Part shown: piece by piece, positions 1-11,955 of the stretch
How the letters are laid out: every line of letters starts with the position of its first letter
Position numbering within the stretch: the first letter of the stretch is position 1
Source of the DNA: Puffinus mauretanicus
Lineage: Eukaryota > Chordata > Aves > Procellariiformes > Procellariidae
Reading direction: 5' to 3'
DNA: 64,000 nt
NCBI GenBank assembly: GCA_023333565.1
Contig: JAJKFH010000374.1
Coordinates: 5,022,001-5,086,000, forward strand
Notes under the pieces: generated by a model
What the model saw: only the letters and a program-made list of their open reading frames with translations
What the model was told of the DNA's origin: nothing
The model's database searches: none
Program-made: the position numbers and the translations under genes

Positions 1-3000
1 TGTAGGCTCTGTTAAAATGGAATTAATTTTCTTTTAAGACTGAAACTCCAATTTCCTGGGCAATAGATATTTATTGCTTACAGGAAAACCAAATTAAAGC
101 ATCTCACATAAACATCTAACATTGCAATACTTAATCACAGAGGTACAGACTGGAAATTCTTTCTTTATTGTATTGCTCTTTTATTATCTTCCTTCCTTTT
201 GGAAGGGGCAAATAGCTTTGTAAAAGCAATATTACTGTCGAAAGAGAATCTGTTGGTCATACAATTTCTACTAGTTACTTTTCTGGCATCTTTTCAAACA
301 CTGTTGAATACATCTCCTAAGTGACCAATAAAAAGTAAATCTTATATTAGAAGAGTTAAAATTAGTTCAGGTAATATGCTTTTAGCTCCAGTCTGGAGAG
401 GACATAAATTCCCTTGGAACAGTTAGTGGTATTCATCATCTGCGGTTGTTAGAGCATGCGCTGGTCATGAAGTATTTTTTCCAATTTTTTAAAACATTTT
501 AAATATTTTTTAATATCCATTGAAAGAAATAAAGATTTATTTTCTTTAAAATTTCCACAAAAAATAAAAATCTGATCCATAATTGATTGTATTGAAAAGC
601 CCTCCTGGTTTAAATGATCATATTTTAATTTTCTGTTTACTATTATTACTCTTAATATTGTCATTGGGAAAAATGGAGAGAATGTTAAAAATCTTCTCTG
701 ATTTGTTTAAGGAACACAACCCAATTAGAACTGATGTAAAATACCAGTTGGATATTTTTTAAGTTAAGTATGATTCCAGGTCTTTGCAGGTCTACTGATT
801 AAAAAGGAGGAAAGGCATATGATACAGTCTCTTTATTATTACATTTTATCTGATTTTGATATCTAAAATGGATGTCTAAGAGCCTTCTAGTCAATTTAAT
901 TTTGTGCATTTAAAATAATGATCAAGTTGCTCAGGGTATGTGTAACCATGCAAAATATTAAAAACTGAGTCAGTAACTTGGATCAAGAGTATCAAAAGAT
1001 AGTACTTAAATATTTTAACAATAATAAATATAAAGAATATACAAGGAATTCCAATTATTTTACAAGATCTATAGATTAGAAATATGATATAAAATATGCT
1101 TAGAAAAGTAGATAAAATACAGGAATACATCTTTTAAATGCTATTCCAGCATTAATAAATTTTAAAACTAAGAGATTTTTTGAAAGACAGAATCAGATAA
1201 TTTAACCCAAATAGTAATAAGTCAGTTACTCTGTAAATTTGCACCAGTTGGTTGTATTGCAACTTTATTCACGCTTCAAAACCTTTAACAGTAGTTCCAG
1301 TATTATCGTCCTTCTAGTTATGGTGGAGAGACTCTGTAGAGCTATTTTCTCATCACGTTCAGAAGATGACTAGCAGTACAAATGCGATCCAGTCTAAACT
1401 GTGTGCAAATAAGTATTTCTTAAGCTTGCTGTCTGGTTTTGCTTCTGAGCCACACTACTCCTTACATCCTTTATGACATTCACTGTATGGCTAGAGTTTC
1501 TCTCTAAATTCATGTTAGAGCACATTTTTCCTCAGCAATATCAAAGCATTGGTTGCCCTTATAATCTGTTTCTCTCTAGAGAAATTGCGACAGTTGTTGC
1601 AGTGATGGCCCAAGAACCATCTTTGTTTCTATCCTTCCTTTTTAATTCTTTGATATAGAGAAATATGCCAATTTACCTGAGGGCTAGATCTCCTTAGAGA
1701 ACTCCAAGGTGATCTTAAGTGGGGAAAAGGGAAGAAATATGATTCTGAAATGTGAAATATGGATGTTTGCTTTTGCTGCTTAATAGCACCATTGTGGATT
1801 TTTTTTTTATTTAACTGTATTCTGCCGTATAGTGTGCATCTAAGGCATCAGTCAAAATCAAAATCTGGTTAAAAGTTCCTCCCTCAGACACTGTCTGTGT
1901 GTCTGGCAGTGTCATGGCAGTTGGATGAGAAAAAGAATGAGAGGAAAAATGAAGTGGCATGATGGGCACTAGCCACAGCTTGCCAAGGTCTGAGACTTGT
2001 TTCTTTCTCTGTTTGCTGGTGTTTAGCTACATCTCCATAGATGAAACACTTCAGAGTCTGGAGGCCCATTCATTCAACAGTTTAAGTAAAGTCACTCATA
2101 TGTAAGTACTGTAATTACACAAATGAATACAGTGATAAAATAAATCTGGGGATGTGTGGAAATAACATACATGTTGATGTTTGAGTTGTCATTCTTGTCT
2201 CCTTGGTAGCTAAATATTCCTTTTCTCATTTCCTTTCTCCGTACTGTGGAGTCTCTTTTCTGACTTGTGCTTTCTTTCCTTACATCTTTTTGGTTCCCTT
2301 GCTCTTCTGTATCTTCCCATAGAAGTGTAAGAAAGTGTAGTGAAAAATATGTGGGACTACATTATGAGCTTGATGGCAAGTTGAAATAAACTGGCAACTA
2401 AGAATTACTTCTGTCAAATTACTGAAGGTAAGTAAAACAGTAATATAAGCACCAGAAACAAATTCAGAAGGGCCAAAGCACAGAGCAAAATGGCACTAGC
2501 TGGAGATATGAAGAATAATAAGTAATCATTCTGGAATAGTACTAGGAAAATGAAGAGTGTCTATCTGGTTCTTAAAGGGAACGGGAATGTTATGGACAAA
2601 GGCTTCTGGGAAGTGTTTTTGTACCTTTTTGTTCTGACCAGACCTCACAAATGATGCATAGGGCAGTTACAAAAGTGGTAGGATACCTGCATCCAGGGAG
2701 TTCCTGTCATTCAGCGGTCCCTTGTCAAAATGAGAAGGTAATGTATAGAATAGAGCTCCATAGGATCCATCCTGCATCTGGTACTCTGCCAAGTTTCCAT
2801 CCAAATGAGGGAACGGAAAGTGTGCCAGTGTCATAAAGCTCAGATGAGTTGCAGTTTGGCATATTTCAGAGAAGATTTGTGTTTGCAGAGGTTCTATGGG
2901 AGAGCACTGTTGGTCATCACAGATCCAGAAAACATTGTCAGAGAGGAAAGATGACTGTGTCCAGAAAGAAAACGTGCCAGAGGCAGATATATCTTTTAAG

Positions 3001-3089
3001 GTTGTTGCAAGGGGTGAAAGCTACAACTCATTTTCCACTCTGATATTTGACAAAGCAAAAGTGATAATAACCTTACATTAAATTAGGCA

Positions 3090-3260
3090 AGATCCATGTT
3101 AGGCTCTAGGAAATGTTTTCTAAGTAAACACTAGAATTGTTTTCCTGGGGAGGTTGTCCCTGTCACTGGAGGCCTTTAAGGCTGTGTAATCAGAAACTCC
3201 ATAGGTCTATTTAATCTTCACTCAAAGAAAGAGATTGAACTAGATGGTCTCTTAACACTG
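3090..3260 (+). mobile_element. Old CR1 LINE 3'-end fragment
   Basis: The stretch has the usual order of a CR1 3' end in degenerate form: a word reading about 'gaattgttttcctggggaggttg', then 'cactggaggcctttaag', then 'gaactagatggtctctt'. It is too diverged to assign a subfamily and has no coding capacity. Its 5' limit is uncertain and the element may begin further upstream. Confidence 0.5.
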
Positions 3261-6200
3261 CTCTATTTTCCTTTTACTTTACACAGTGTGAAACAGAAAG
3301 GTTAATAAAAGTAAAGGAGATGATAATATCATTACTGTTACTGTAGACGGAGAGCAACTAATGCTGGAAAGTGGAAGTGCCTCCCCTAAGAGTACCTGAC
3401 AGGCAGAGCTAGAAGTACAGTCCAGAATCCTGAGACCTAGTTCAGTCCAATAACATGCTCCTGTAATATTCCTGAAAGAGTTTCAAAGGAAGGCTTTGGT
3501 GTGATAACAGTACTTATCTTTGGTTATAATGCCATTCCCCATTCTGTAGATGTTTTTTCCAGGCCTGTTGTCTTCATGTTCTTTCTTCCTCTTGCACAGT
3601 TGTGTCTTTAGGATTTCTTGTTTAACACAAATGAACATTTAATGAAACATTTACTGGCAGCACATTTTATAAGCAATGAATAAAGCATTTGGTGCTATGC
3701 ACTACAAATTGCTCATGTGGTACTTGTTTTGTGGTTTACCTTATTAGAAGTTAAAGATAACATGCTCTTGGGTCATCACATGTCATTGCGGGATTCTTCC
3801 ATGCAATATGCAGTGTAGTATCTTGTCTGTTTTAAATTATGTGGATATAAAGGCTTCTTGAGGATGGCTTGAGGAAAAAGGAGCTAGCTGGCTAGATAGC
3901 TGTTTTCTATTGTTTCAGTATTAGATTCAAAGTGGAGAATGGACTAGAAAAATCTCCCTCAGGATCTTAATTCATAACACAAAACTGATCTCCTTCAAAG
4001 GGTAATGTAATGTAAGCCTTTGAATATAAAGAAATCTTCCACAAAACGTGCACTTTTAAACGCGTGACTAGTTTGAAGGAGTGGTGGATGGAGCTCTGGT
4101 GTTGCCAGTGCCTCCCAAGGCACTCATTCTTGTGATGTGCTCTGTAGCACTGCCTAATTTGCATTACTTTCTACTACCTAAAGTGTTGGTGAGGAATATG
4201 AGTAGAAGCCTTTTCTCTTGTCCTCTTCCAGTCTCTAACCACCCCCAAAACACTTTTATATTTCTGCCTGGGAGGACAGCCAGTACCCCTTGCCATAAGC
4301 ATGCCTCTGTCACGGCTCCTCTGAAGCCAGGCCAGAGCACACCAGAAGGTCCAAAATCTCCGCATTATCACACCCATGCCAGATCCCAGGCCCGGATGTG
4401 CTGTCCATGACTAGGAAGCTGCAGGCCCGGGCAGGAGTCAGCAGAGCTCATGGGCACCTACACTCACGTCACCTACGGCACAGGCTGTGGGGAGGGCACA
4501 GTGGGGAGGAGGTTTCCTGAGCTGCTATACAAGGGTTATGGTAATGTGGGACCCCTTATATTTCTCACAAGGCACTACCAAAAAAGAAACTGTACATAGA
4601 CATATAAGATACACATTTTTTTCTTTTCTGCGCAAGAGCCAAAAATACTACCCAGGACAAGACACCAGAACTCTACTCACAAAAACTACAGGCAAACCCC
4701 AAACCTTTGCAGATAGCCCACGAAGAAGGGCTACCTCTACCACTCATAAGCACTTACCAGGTTTTAAAAATCTGTTTGGAAGTAAGGCATGTGTATTATT
4801 TAATCAGGAGATATCCAGGCATCTGGCAAACTAGGCAGTTGCATATAAGCTGTAAAAGAAAGCAATTTATAAATTTGACCTTTTTTCTGAATTGCTTCCA
4901 TAACTTCTCTGATTTGTTAACACTTATCATTGTTGGGTTTGATTTACTTTCCAAAGAACAAGATTATTCAGGGATAAATGTATATGTTGTGCTATGCATT
5001 TGTTTAATGTTCTCCACTTGCATAGTATTTTCAAAGTATTTTTGCTAAAATAATACTGGGTAAAGATTATTATAGGGTATTTTGAAGGAAGTTGAAGTTA
5101 CTCTAACAGTTTTGAAAAGAAGTAATTTCACAGAGTCTCATTTTCACGGGTTGTTTTTCATGGACTTTTCATAAAGTGCAGTTTTATGTAAATAATCTTT
5201 TTACTCTAATTTAAACTTATACACACAGTTTCATTTTAAAATAATTTGTTTTTAAACATAAGAACTTCTTCGGAGAAAATTTAGTGTTTGTGGAAGGGAG
5301 GAACTAATTGCTTTGGCTTGAGTCAAGTGTCAGGTGAATAGACATCCTCTGTTCGTCATCATCCCTGTCTGCCAAGCCTGTTAGTGTGCTTCAGCTTTGA
5401 TCTTCAGCGCTCCATTTCGTTGGTCCTTATTCAGTTCATGTGGCTCTGTCCTGACTTTCTGTTCCTTCCAGACCTCAGCTCTCTTTAAGCATAGGTCGTA
5501 CTTTTATGAACCTATGCCTGTCAAGTGCTGAACAACTTCTGCAAACCAAGGATACTGATCACCTGCTGTATTTTAGTGGGCCAGATCTCATTTTGGTTGT
5601 AATTAATGGCAAAATTCCCACTCTATGAAGATGAAAATCAGGGCCAAGACTTTGTGGGGTTTTTTTCCCCGATTGTGTTAAATTGGTCTCACGATGGTTT
5701 CTTGTTCCTTCTTTTTGTCTTTACCTTTTTTAAGTATGTCTGTGAGACAAACTTAATAAGTTTACAAATTCAGAACTGTCTCTCCCATACAATGGCATAA
5801 GTATTTATTTTTTCTAGATATAATTGTGAAAGTGTCTGATTAGCAGTCCATGTCTCTGTGCAGTTGTCTTACTAGTAGAGCTGCAGCTTGGTAGCTTTAC
5901 GCTAAATAAAAAGCTTTTGTAAATAGGTCATTATTTGTCATGAAAACGTTCCTGTAGAAGGAACCCCAGAAAAATTCACTCTTTCTTTTCCCCTTCTCTG
6001 TGTCTCTGCTCACTGTCCTCTGATCTCTCCCTACTCCCTTCTCCTCCTCACTCCAAAAGCTCTCTCCTCTTATACAACCACATGAAAAGCCCTCTCAGCA
6101 TTTGGGAACAGGGCCAAAGGTTATGGTTCAAGTGGTTTGCCCTTGTATATGCGACGTCATTTGGAGAGCTGGTGGGGGATCACTCTCCATCTCTGCAGTG

Positions 6201-8480
6201 AGCTGCGGTGAGCTGGAGCCAGGGGCTGGGGCAGCTCCGCCAGCCTCTGGGCCAGGGCTGCACTTCTCCTCTTGGACGGCTCATGGAGCCAGGTCGTGGG
6301 ATGTGGTGCTGCAGAAAGGAGAGGAGATTGGATGGAAATATTTGAGAAGCAACTGGAGAGAGAGACTGAAAAGATTTGCAGGGACTGCTGTATACCTGCG
6401 GTGAATTTCAGGGCACTGGGACAAGTGTTGTGCAGAAAAATCTTGTTAAAAGCTGCAGTCTGGAGGTAGGGAATAGACTGTCGGGAGCCCGAGCCAGTTT
6501 TCTGGTGCTAGTGGTGCAAAAGCTTGACAGGTGCATGCAGATGAAATAGCATGGATATTTTGGCTGGGGGAGGAGAATAAAACATGGAAGTATATATACA
6601 AGTGAGAGAAGCCAAGGAAGCTATAGGCAAAGTAAGTCTAAGAAGGTAGAGAGGGGTCCCAAGTTATTACAAGGAAAAAAAAAAGGCTGATTTAAAACAT
6701 TTCAAAACCACTGACCTGGATATCCTTAGTCTTCGTATGTATCTCAGTATAACATGATTATATTGAGACTTTATGGCCAGATTTGCAATTTCTGGATTCT
6801 AGTCTTGAACAAACTCAAGGGATGTGTCAATATTGCAAGGCAGGTATGAAAGACATGTCTGGTAAATGAAATTTAGGAGGCACTTAAATATGTAAACTTT
6901 TGTGCTTTTTTTTAATATTATTAAATTCATATAGGATGTTAAGTAGCTTATTAACCTTTCTAGAAGTTATCTAGCAAACTTATGTCTCATTAATTAATTC
7001 ATTAAACTAATATTTGAATAGTTATTATTAGTTTCATTTTTAGATTCATTTGGATTTGGAACTAAATATTTATATCTTTGTAACTGAACATAAGTTCATA
7101 GTTATTTGTAAGTCTTGACACAGAACTTTATATCATCAAGTGACTTTCTCTGCACATCTGTTCTTGATGTGTTAAGTTTTTCAAGTATTTTCTTTAAAAA
7201 GCAAAGCTGAGTTGCTGTTCATGGACAGTGGTTTGATTGTGAACCTAGTATATTTTTAATTACTACTCTGAGTGCCAGAAATAAAATATAAAACTTTGAT
7301 TGTCTTTAAAGCACAACTAAGCCAATTCTTAATTGTTTTGTATACTTTTAAAACTAAAGCAGAAGCTGAATAGTTTATAAAGTAACTTTGAATAATTTTG
7401 TAAATATTCCACAAATAATTCTGTTATCTTGTGAGTAGGTAGCAGCGTCCTTCTTTCTTATGAGCATCTCTAAGTAATTTTAGTTAGGACTGCAAAGTGA
7501 AATGTTTGTTCAGGGCACCTTTTGCCTCTCTGCATCAATGGTCAACAAAGATGCCTATTAACCGTCTTTGGTTTTTTTAATGTCTTTAAAGCACTTCATT
7601 CCCAGAAGGAGTCAGAATTGTTACATTGCTGTTGGATGCAGAATTTAAGCACTGTATGCTAAGATTAAGTTGTATTTATACAGTGTGTCAAAGTTCCATT
7701 TCAAAAGTCACTTAAAATCAGCTCTCTCAGACACTTAGATACCTGGGAACTATCCTACTAGACATTTTTAAGTATACTCTTTGGCTTTATCTGCATTTTA
7801 GGCAGCTAAAACTACTAATAGTTTTCCTAGAGCTGCTTTTCAAAGGAACCTTAACTTTCTAAATCAGTGGGTTTCAATCTTTTCAATTCACCAATTCAGA
7901 AAAGCTTACTGATAAAAGTGCAAACCCTGTCTAATGAATCTACCGATAGTCAACTTGCTTTTCTTAGTTTTTTGGATCCTTTGGAAGTAATCTTTACACC
8001 ACAGCAGTCTTTTGATTACAGTTTGAAAATTACTACCATATAACATTTAGGCACCTTTGAGTATATTACTCATGACTGATTAATGCAAAAGAAATTGTGA
8101 AATCTAGTTTCTGTATCACTATCCTGTTAACTGATGAGAACAGAACTATTCAAATATCTTTTCTCCTTATGGCTTAACTTCATAGGCTCCAATATTGATG
8201 GGGCTATAGATATCCTTTAAATCTGTGATTTTAGCAGGGGATTCCTTCCAGTACTCTGAGATTAATGATGTTTGAGTGTGCAAAACAAGGGCAGCAGCAC
8301 AGTTCATGAATGGAACTGAGTTTGAAGTTCTGTCTCTTTTTCATGCATATGAAATAAGAGGCCACATATTCAGCCAGTCAAGTGCAAGAGGCACATCTGA
8401 CTGGACTAAAAGTAGGTCAAATGGGATTTTTCTCCTGATTTTTTTCTTAACCATAGCATTGACTTTGGTCACATCACTTT

Positions 8481-9019
8481 TGTTCTGGTTTCAGCTGGGA
8501 TAGAGTTAGCTTTCTTTCTAGTAGCTGGTATAGTGCTGTATTTTGGATTTAGTATGAGAATAATGTTGATAACACACTGATGTTTTAGTTGTTGCTAAGT
8601 ACTGCTTACACTAGTCAAGGACTTTTCAGCTTCCCATGCTCTGCCAGGTGCACAAAAACCTGGGTGGGAGCATAGCCAGGACAGCTAACCCAAACTGGCC
8701 AAACAGATATTCCATACCATATGACATCATGCTCAGTATATAAGCTGGGGGAGTTGGCTGGGGGACAGCAACCGCTGCTCGGGGACTGGCTGGGCATCGG
8801 TCAGCGGGTGGTGAGCAATTGCACTGTGCATTACTTATTTTGTATATTCTATCATCATTATTATTATTATTTTCCCTTCCTTTTCTGTTCTATTAAACTG
8901 TCTTTATCTCAATCCACGAATTTTACCTTTTTTTTCCGATTCTTTCCCCCATCCCACTGAGGGGGGGAGTGAGCAAGCAGCTGTGTGGTGTTTGGCTGCC
9001 TGCCAGGTTAAACACAACA
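8481..9019 (+). mobile_element. Solo LTR of an ERVL-like endogenous retrovirus
   Basis: The element starts TG (TGTTCTGGTTTCAGCTGGG) and ends CA (GGTTAAACACAACA), the terminal dinucleotides of an LTR. Inside, in order, are a TGACATCA motif (8722-8729), a TATA box TATATAAG (8737-8744) and an ATTAAA polyadenylation signal (8892-8897) followed by TCTTTATCTC, which fits a U3-R-U5 layout. Flanks ACTTT (8476-8480) and ACCTT (9020-9024) may be a 5-bp target-site duplication with one mismatch. No gag, pol or env lies next to it, so it is a solo LTR. Family recognition comes from memory of avian LTRs; the exact family name needs a repeat library. Confidence 0.85.
8722..8744 (+). promoter_or_regulatory. 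LTR core promoter: CRE-like site plus TATA box
   Basis: TGACATCA (one base from a consensus CRE) lies 7 bp upstream of TATATAAG within the U3-like part of the solo LTR. The spacing is what one expects of a retroviral core promoter. Whether it is active in this intron cannot be told from sequence. Confidence 0.5.
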
Positions 9020-9219
9020 ACCTTTTACCTTTTTATACCTCTCTCATCCTCTTTTTCATGTATTTTGACTAGAGACTTCTAAGCAACTGGCTGTCTGCTG
9101 TTGATTTCTGTAGTGCCTACCACAATGGGCTGTTTTCTTCCTTTTGGGCTTTAAGAAACCTCTGTAATACAAAGTGTAGGATGAAATGCAATTATAAATA
9201 CAGTAGATATTAAAGCATA

Positions 9220-9835
9220 CTTCTTTCCTAATCCCAGCATTACCAGTTCAAGGAAGTTGAACAGCAGGGACATAAACATTTCCCCAACATTAAGTTGAAT
9301 CATAGTGATTTCCTCACTCACATTATTTAAGCTTTTCTCTGATTACTGTGCCAACTGTCTCATCTGGCAGTTTTAAATCTTTTATTCCCAGATTAATTAG
9401 TTTTTCATTTGCCTTTGTTAAACAGCACATGCCCTCTCATGCCCAGTTACTTAATAATATGAGAATAATGTTGATAACACACTGATGTTTTAGTTGTTGC
9501 TAAGTACTGCTTACCCTAGTCAAGGACTTTTCAGCTTCCCATGCTCTGCCAGGTGCACAAAAACCTGGGTGGGAGCATAGCCAGGACAGCAACCCAAACT
9601 GGCCAAACAGATATTTGTGCTTCCAATTTTAGTACCATCTGTATATTTTGAATTCTTACTTTCAGTACCCTCATCCAAATCATTTATGCAGGATACTATG
9701 AATAGCAACAAGCCAAAACCTGATGACTCTATGGTACTCCAATGCATTATCCATTTCCAGGCTGAAGGTTGATCTGAAGACTGTCTTTCCCTGGAATATG
9801 TTTGGTCCACAACAAAGGAATATCTGGCCAGGAGT
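9220..9835 (-). mobile_element. Degenerate minus-strand CR1 reverse-transcriptase fragment, interrupted
   Basis: Read on the minus strand, the right half gives a decayed CR1 reverse-transcriptase segment: around 9620-9700 it reads roughly 'INDLDEGTESKNSKYTDGTK', matching the CR1 pattern [20 protein letters not shown]. The left half (about 9370-9457) continues the same element, reading 'aactgggc...gtttaacaaaggcaaatg', which resembles the CR1 stretch for MGW...FNKGKC. Between the halves, about 70 nt of the expected CR1 sequence is missing and is replaced by a copied LTR segment (9458-9615). The element has many stops and is not a gene. The left boundary is approximate. Confidence 0.6.
9458..9615 (+). 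repeat. Duplicated internal LTR segment (copy of 8553-8711)
   Basis: This segment matches 8553-8711 of the nearby solo LTR almost exactly: over about 159 positions I count one substitution (A to C) and one missing T. It has neither LTR end, so it did not arrive as an LTR insertion. It sits inside an old CR1, with non-LTR sequence starting abruptly on both sides. Confidence 0.9.
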
Positions 9836-11880
9836 CCAGCATTTTAAATGTAGTCAGTGATGGAAAAAATATGTCAGTTAAAGTTTATGGACCAAATTCC
9901 ACTGTTGGGAGTGTGATAGCTACATAACTAATAAAATAATTTGAGAGAAGCAAGAGACTGACATTGAAAAGATTTCTTTTAAATACAGAAACAGTACTGT
10001 TCAAAGTAGCTAACAGACAAGAAGAATATTTGATTACAGCACTGTAATAGCAGAGTATAGCTATTAATTACATCAGTTTAACACGCCAGTAAAAGGTAAA
10101 TCCTTGTCTCCCTGCAATGTTGGAGTAAACAGAGTAAAAATTGAAGACCTGAAAGGTGGACCAGAACTGTTTTGTCAGTATAACAGCATATAGAGAGGCT
10201 GAAGTCTTGGTACCTGTATCTACATACTGATTTATCTACTGTCTTATATCTCATTTCCCACTTTTAATTCTCGGACAACTTGGCTGGGTTGATTTTATCC
10301 TGTAAAAATTATTCCAGTGGCAGAGGTATCCTTAAAACCCAACTTCCTGATACCTATATTGTGTAGGTTACTTGGCACTGTTAGGGCACGGTAAATTAAA
10401 TACTACTGGTTTCTGGCCATTGAGTGTCTGCCCAGTAGCACCACTTCTTGGACTGACTTAAGACCAGAACATCACCCACACAACCTGCACCACCATGCCA
10501 TCTATACCTGTTGTCTTCATCAAATTTCTCTATATAAGTAGCAAGAAGTGCTTCCCTCAGCCCACTGCTCCACAGCTAGTCTCAGGAGGAATACTGGCAC
10601 CGTTCTTTCTATATGGTTTCTATATTATGAAAGGCTGAGAGTTGTTCCAGCAGAGTTATAAGAGCAGGGTCCAGAACTGGTTTAAAGTAAAGAAATAGAA
10701 GCACACATAGGCAAAATAGAAGCAAAAAGGGCTAACCCCTTCTGGAGAGAGTAAAGATGCCAGGAAAGGAAAAGTGTGCATGTCATAGGGGTGGGTATGG
10801 GTGGGTTTTTTCATAAAAGATGAAGATTTGCTAGGTCTACTGAGTCTAGACAGGGAATTTTGGCACAGTCTGATTGGTGCAGCCAGACTGGTGACTGTCA
10901 TTATGGATAGAAAAGGAAGCAATCTGCTGAAAAAAAGAGGAATGAGAAAGATTGAGGAAAATTGCATTAAGGGCAGAGACAAACATTTCAGAAAAATGAG
11001 GAAGAGTCATGATGCCAGGCAATGATCATGATGGCTGGAGGGGCAGCAGCCCCACCAACACACCTACAGAAAGCACCCTTGGCCATAGCCACAATCAGTG
11101 TCAGGCTGGTTCTTCAAGATATGCAGTCTAAAAAGCCATCTGTAGTCCAAGTTGTCACCTGAATAGAAGTACTTGAAGACATAACTGTGGACAGAAGATG
11201 TAAGGAATGAAGTCTATGTTACATTTTGCATCAGTATAAAGCAAAAGTGATACACTATCCTCTATACTGCCGGACATGGCTATATAGTGAATGGTGTGTC
11301 CATGTCAAGTCTCAGAATGGAGTTAATTTAAGTGACCTGAGCCATCTTTTGGATCCACTGATAAGTTCTGTAAAAGAGACAGGAAAAATAATACAAAATA
11401 CTGTTAGAGACATGAAGGAAGTAACCAGGAAAATAATAGGACATAATATTATAAGCTAAATAGATGGTTGTAAATTGATAGGATTATTATACATCAATAC
11501 TGAAAGTTTTGCTTAACTTTTCTTCTTTTTACTCAACTTTGCAGACACAAAACTCTCACTATGTTCAAAGTAATAGCCATTACCACAAGCTATTGCTTTG
11601 ATTTTAGGACCGTGCAGACAAAGGATCCATAATGAAATCTCAGGTGCTTCTTCCCCCCTTGCTTAAACTAGCCAGACTCCAGGACCGCATCTATCCAGAT
11701 GGCAATTCATCATTGAAAGATTGCTTAGAATGCATAGTGGTCTTGAGCTAGTGCTGGCCAGTACAAAAACTCATTTCAGGAATTAGGTCCCTGAAATTTC
11801 ATTTTAACATTGCTGATTTCTGTTACGATAAATAACTAAGTATTAAGGACAATGTGGTAATGTTCCTCTCTTTTTTACAG

Positions 11881-11955
11881 TGAAATTCGAAATCTTAGAA
11901 ACTTGGATTACATAGATCCAGACGCCTTTAAGAACCTCCCACTTTTGAAATACCT
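11881..11955 (+). CDS. TSHR: TSHR exon 4 (leucine-rich repeat), 75 bp
   Basis: The exon is preceded by a polypyrimidine tract and CAG-type acceptor (CTCTTTTTTACAG) and followed by the donor GTAAGT. It reads [20 protein letters not shown] and then LLKYL, a leucine-rich repeat of the hormone-binding ectodomain of the thyrotropin receptor. The first base completes an Ile codon from the preceding exon and the last two bases (CT) join the T of the next exon to give Leu. The length of 75 bp equals that of human exon 4. The human N-L-T glycosylation sequon in this repeat (Asn113) reads N-L-D here. Confidence 0.96.

Larger units (their letters stand above)
1..11880 (+). other. TSHR: TSHR intron 3 (3' part), no exon found
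   Basis: This is the stretch upstream of the first recognisable TSHR exon. I read it for the two missing leucine-rich-repeat exons (human exons 2 and 3) and saw no matching coding segment with splice borders, so the window probably opens inside intron 3. It is mostly AT-rich unique DNA. It holds an old CR1 3' fragment near 3.1 kb, a solo LTR at 8.48 kb, and a degenerate minus-strand CR1 at 9.2-9.8 kb carrying a copied LTR patch. Two GC-richer islets, about 4.2-4.5 kb and 6.16-6.48 kb, could not be assigned. Exon numbers follow the human gene and are an inference. Confidence 0.7.

Noticed and set aside
3340..3460. A MIR-like SINE (words such as 'ggcagagctagaagtacagtccagaatcctgag')
   Set aside because: The match is loose, short and without the other MIR blocks. 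I cannot separate it from chance.
4081..4834. Reading frames of 109-115 codons in a GC-richer stretch
   Set aside because: No recognisable domain, no codon pattern and no splice context. Antisense frames of similar length overlap.
8481..9019. Complete endogenous retrovirus between the LTRs at 8.5 and 32.2 kb
   Set aside because: The two LTRs are in opposite orientation, differ in sequence and are separated by TSHR exons. Both are independent solo LTRs.
9520..9810. A 96-codon minus-strand reading frame
   Set aside because: It spans the junction of the copied LTR patch and an old CR1. The frame is open by chance.
1..11880. TSHR exons 2 and 3 in the first 11.9 kb
   Set aside because: I found no stretch encoding the earlier leucine-rich repeats with flanking splice sites. 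By-eye reading could miss a diverged 75-bp exon; a protein-to-genome alignment with human or chicken TSHR would settle it.
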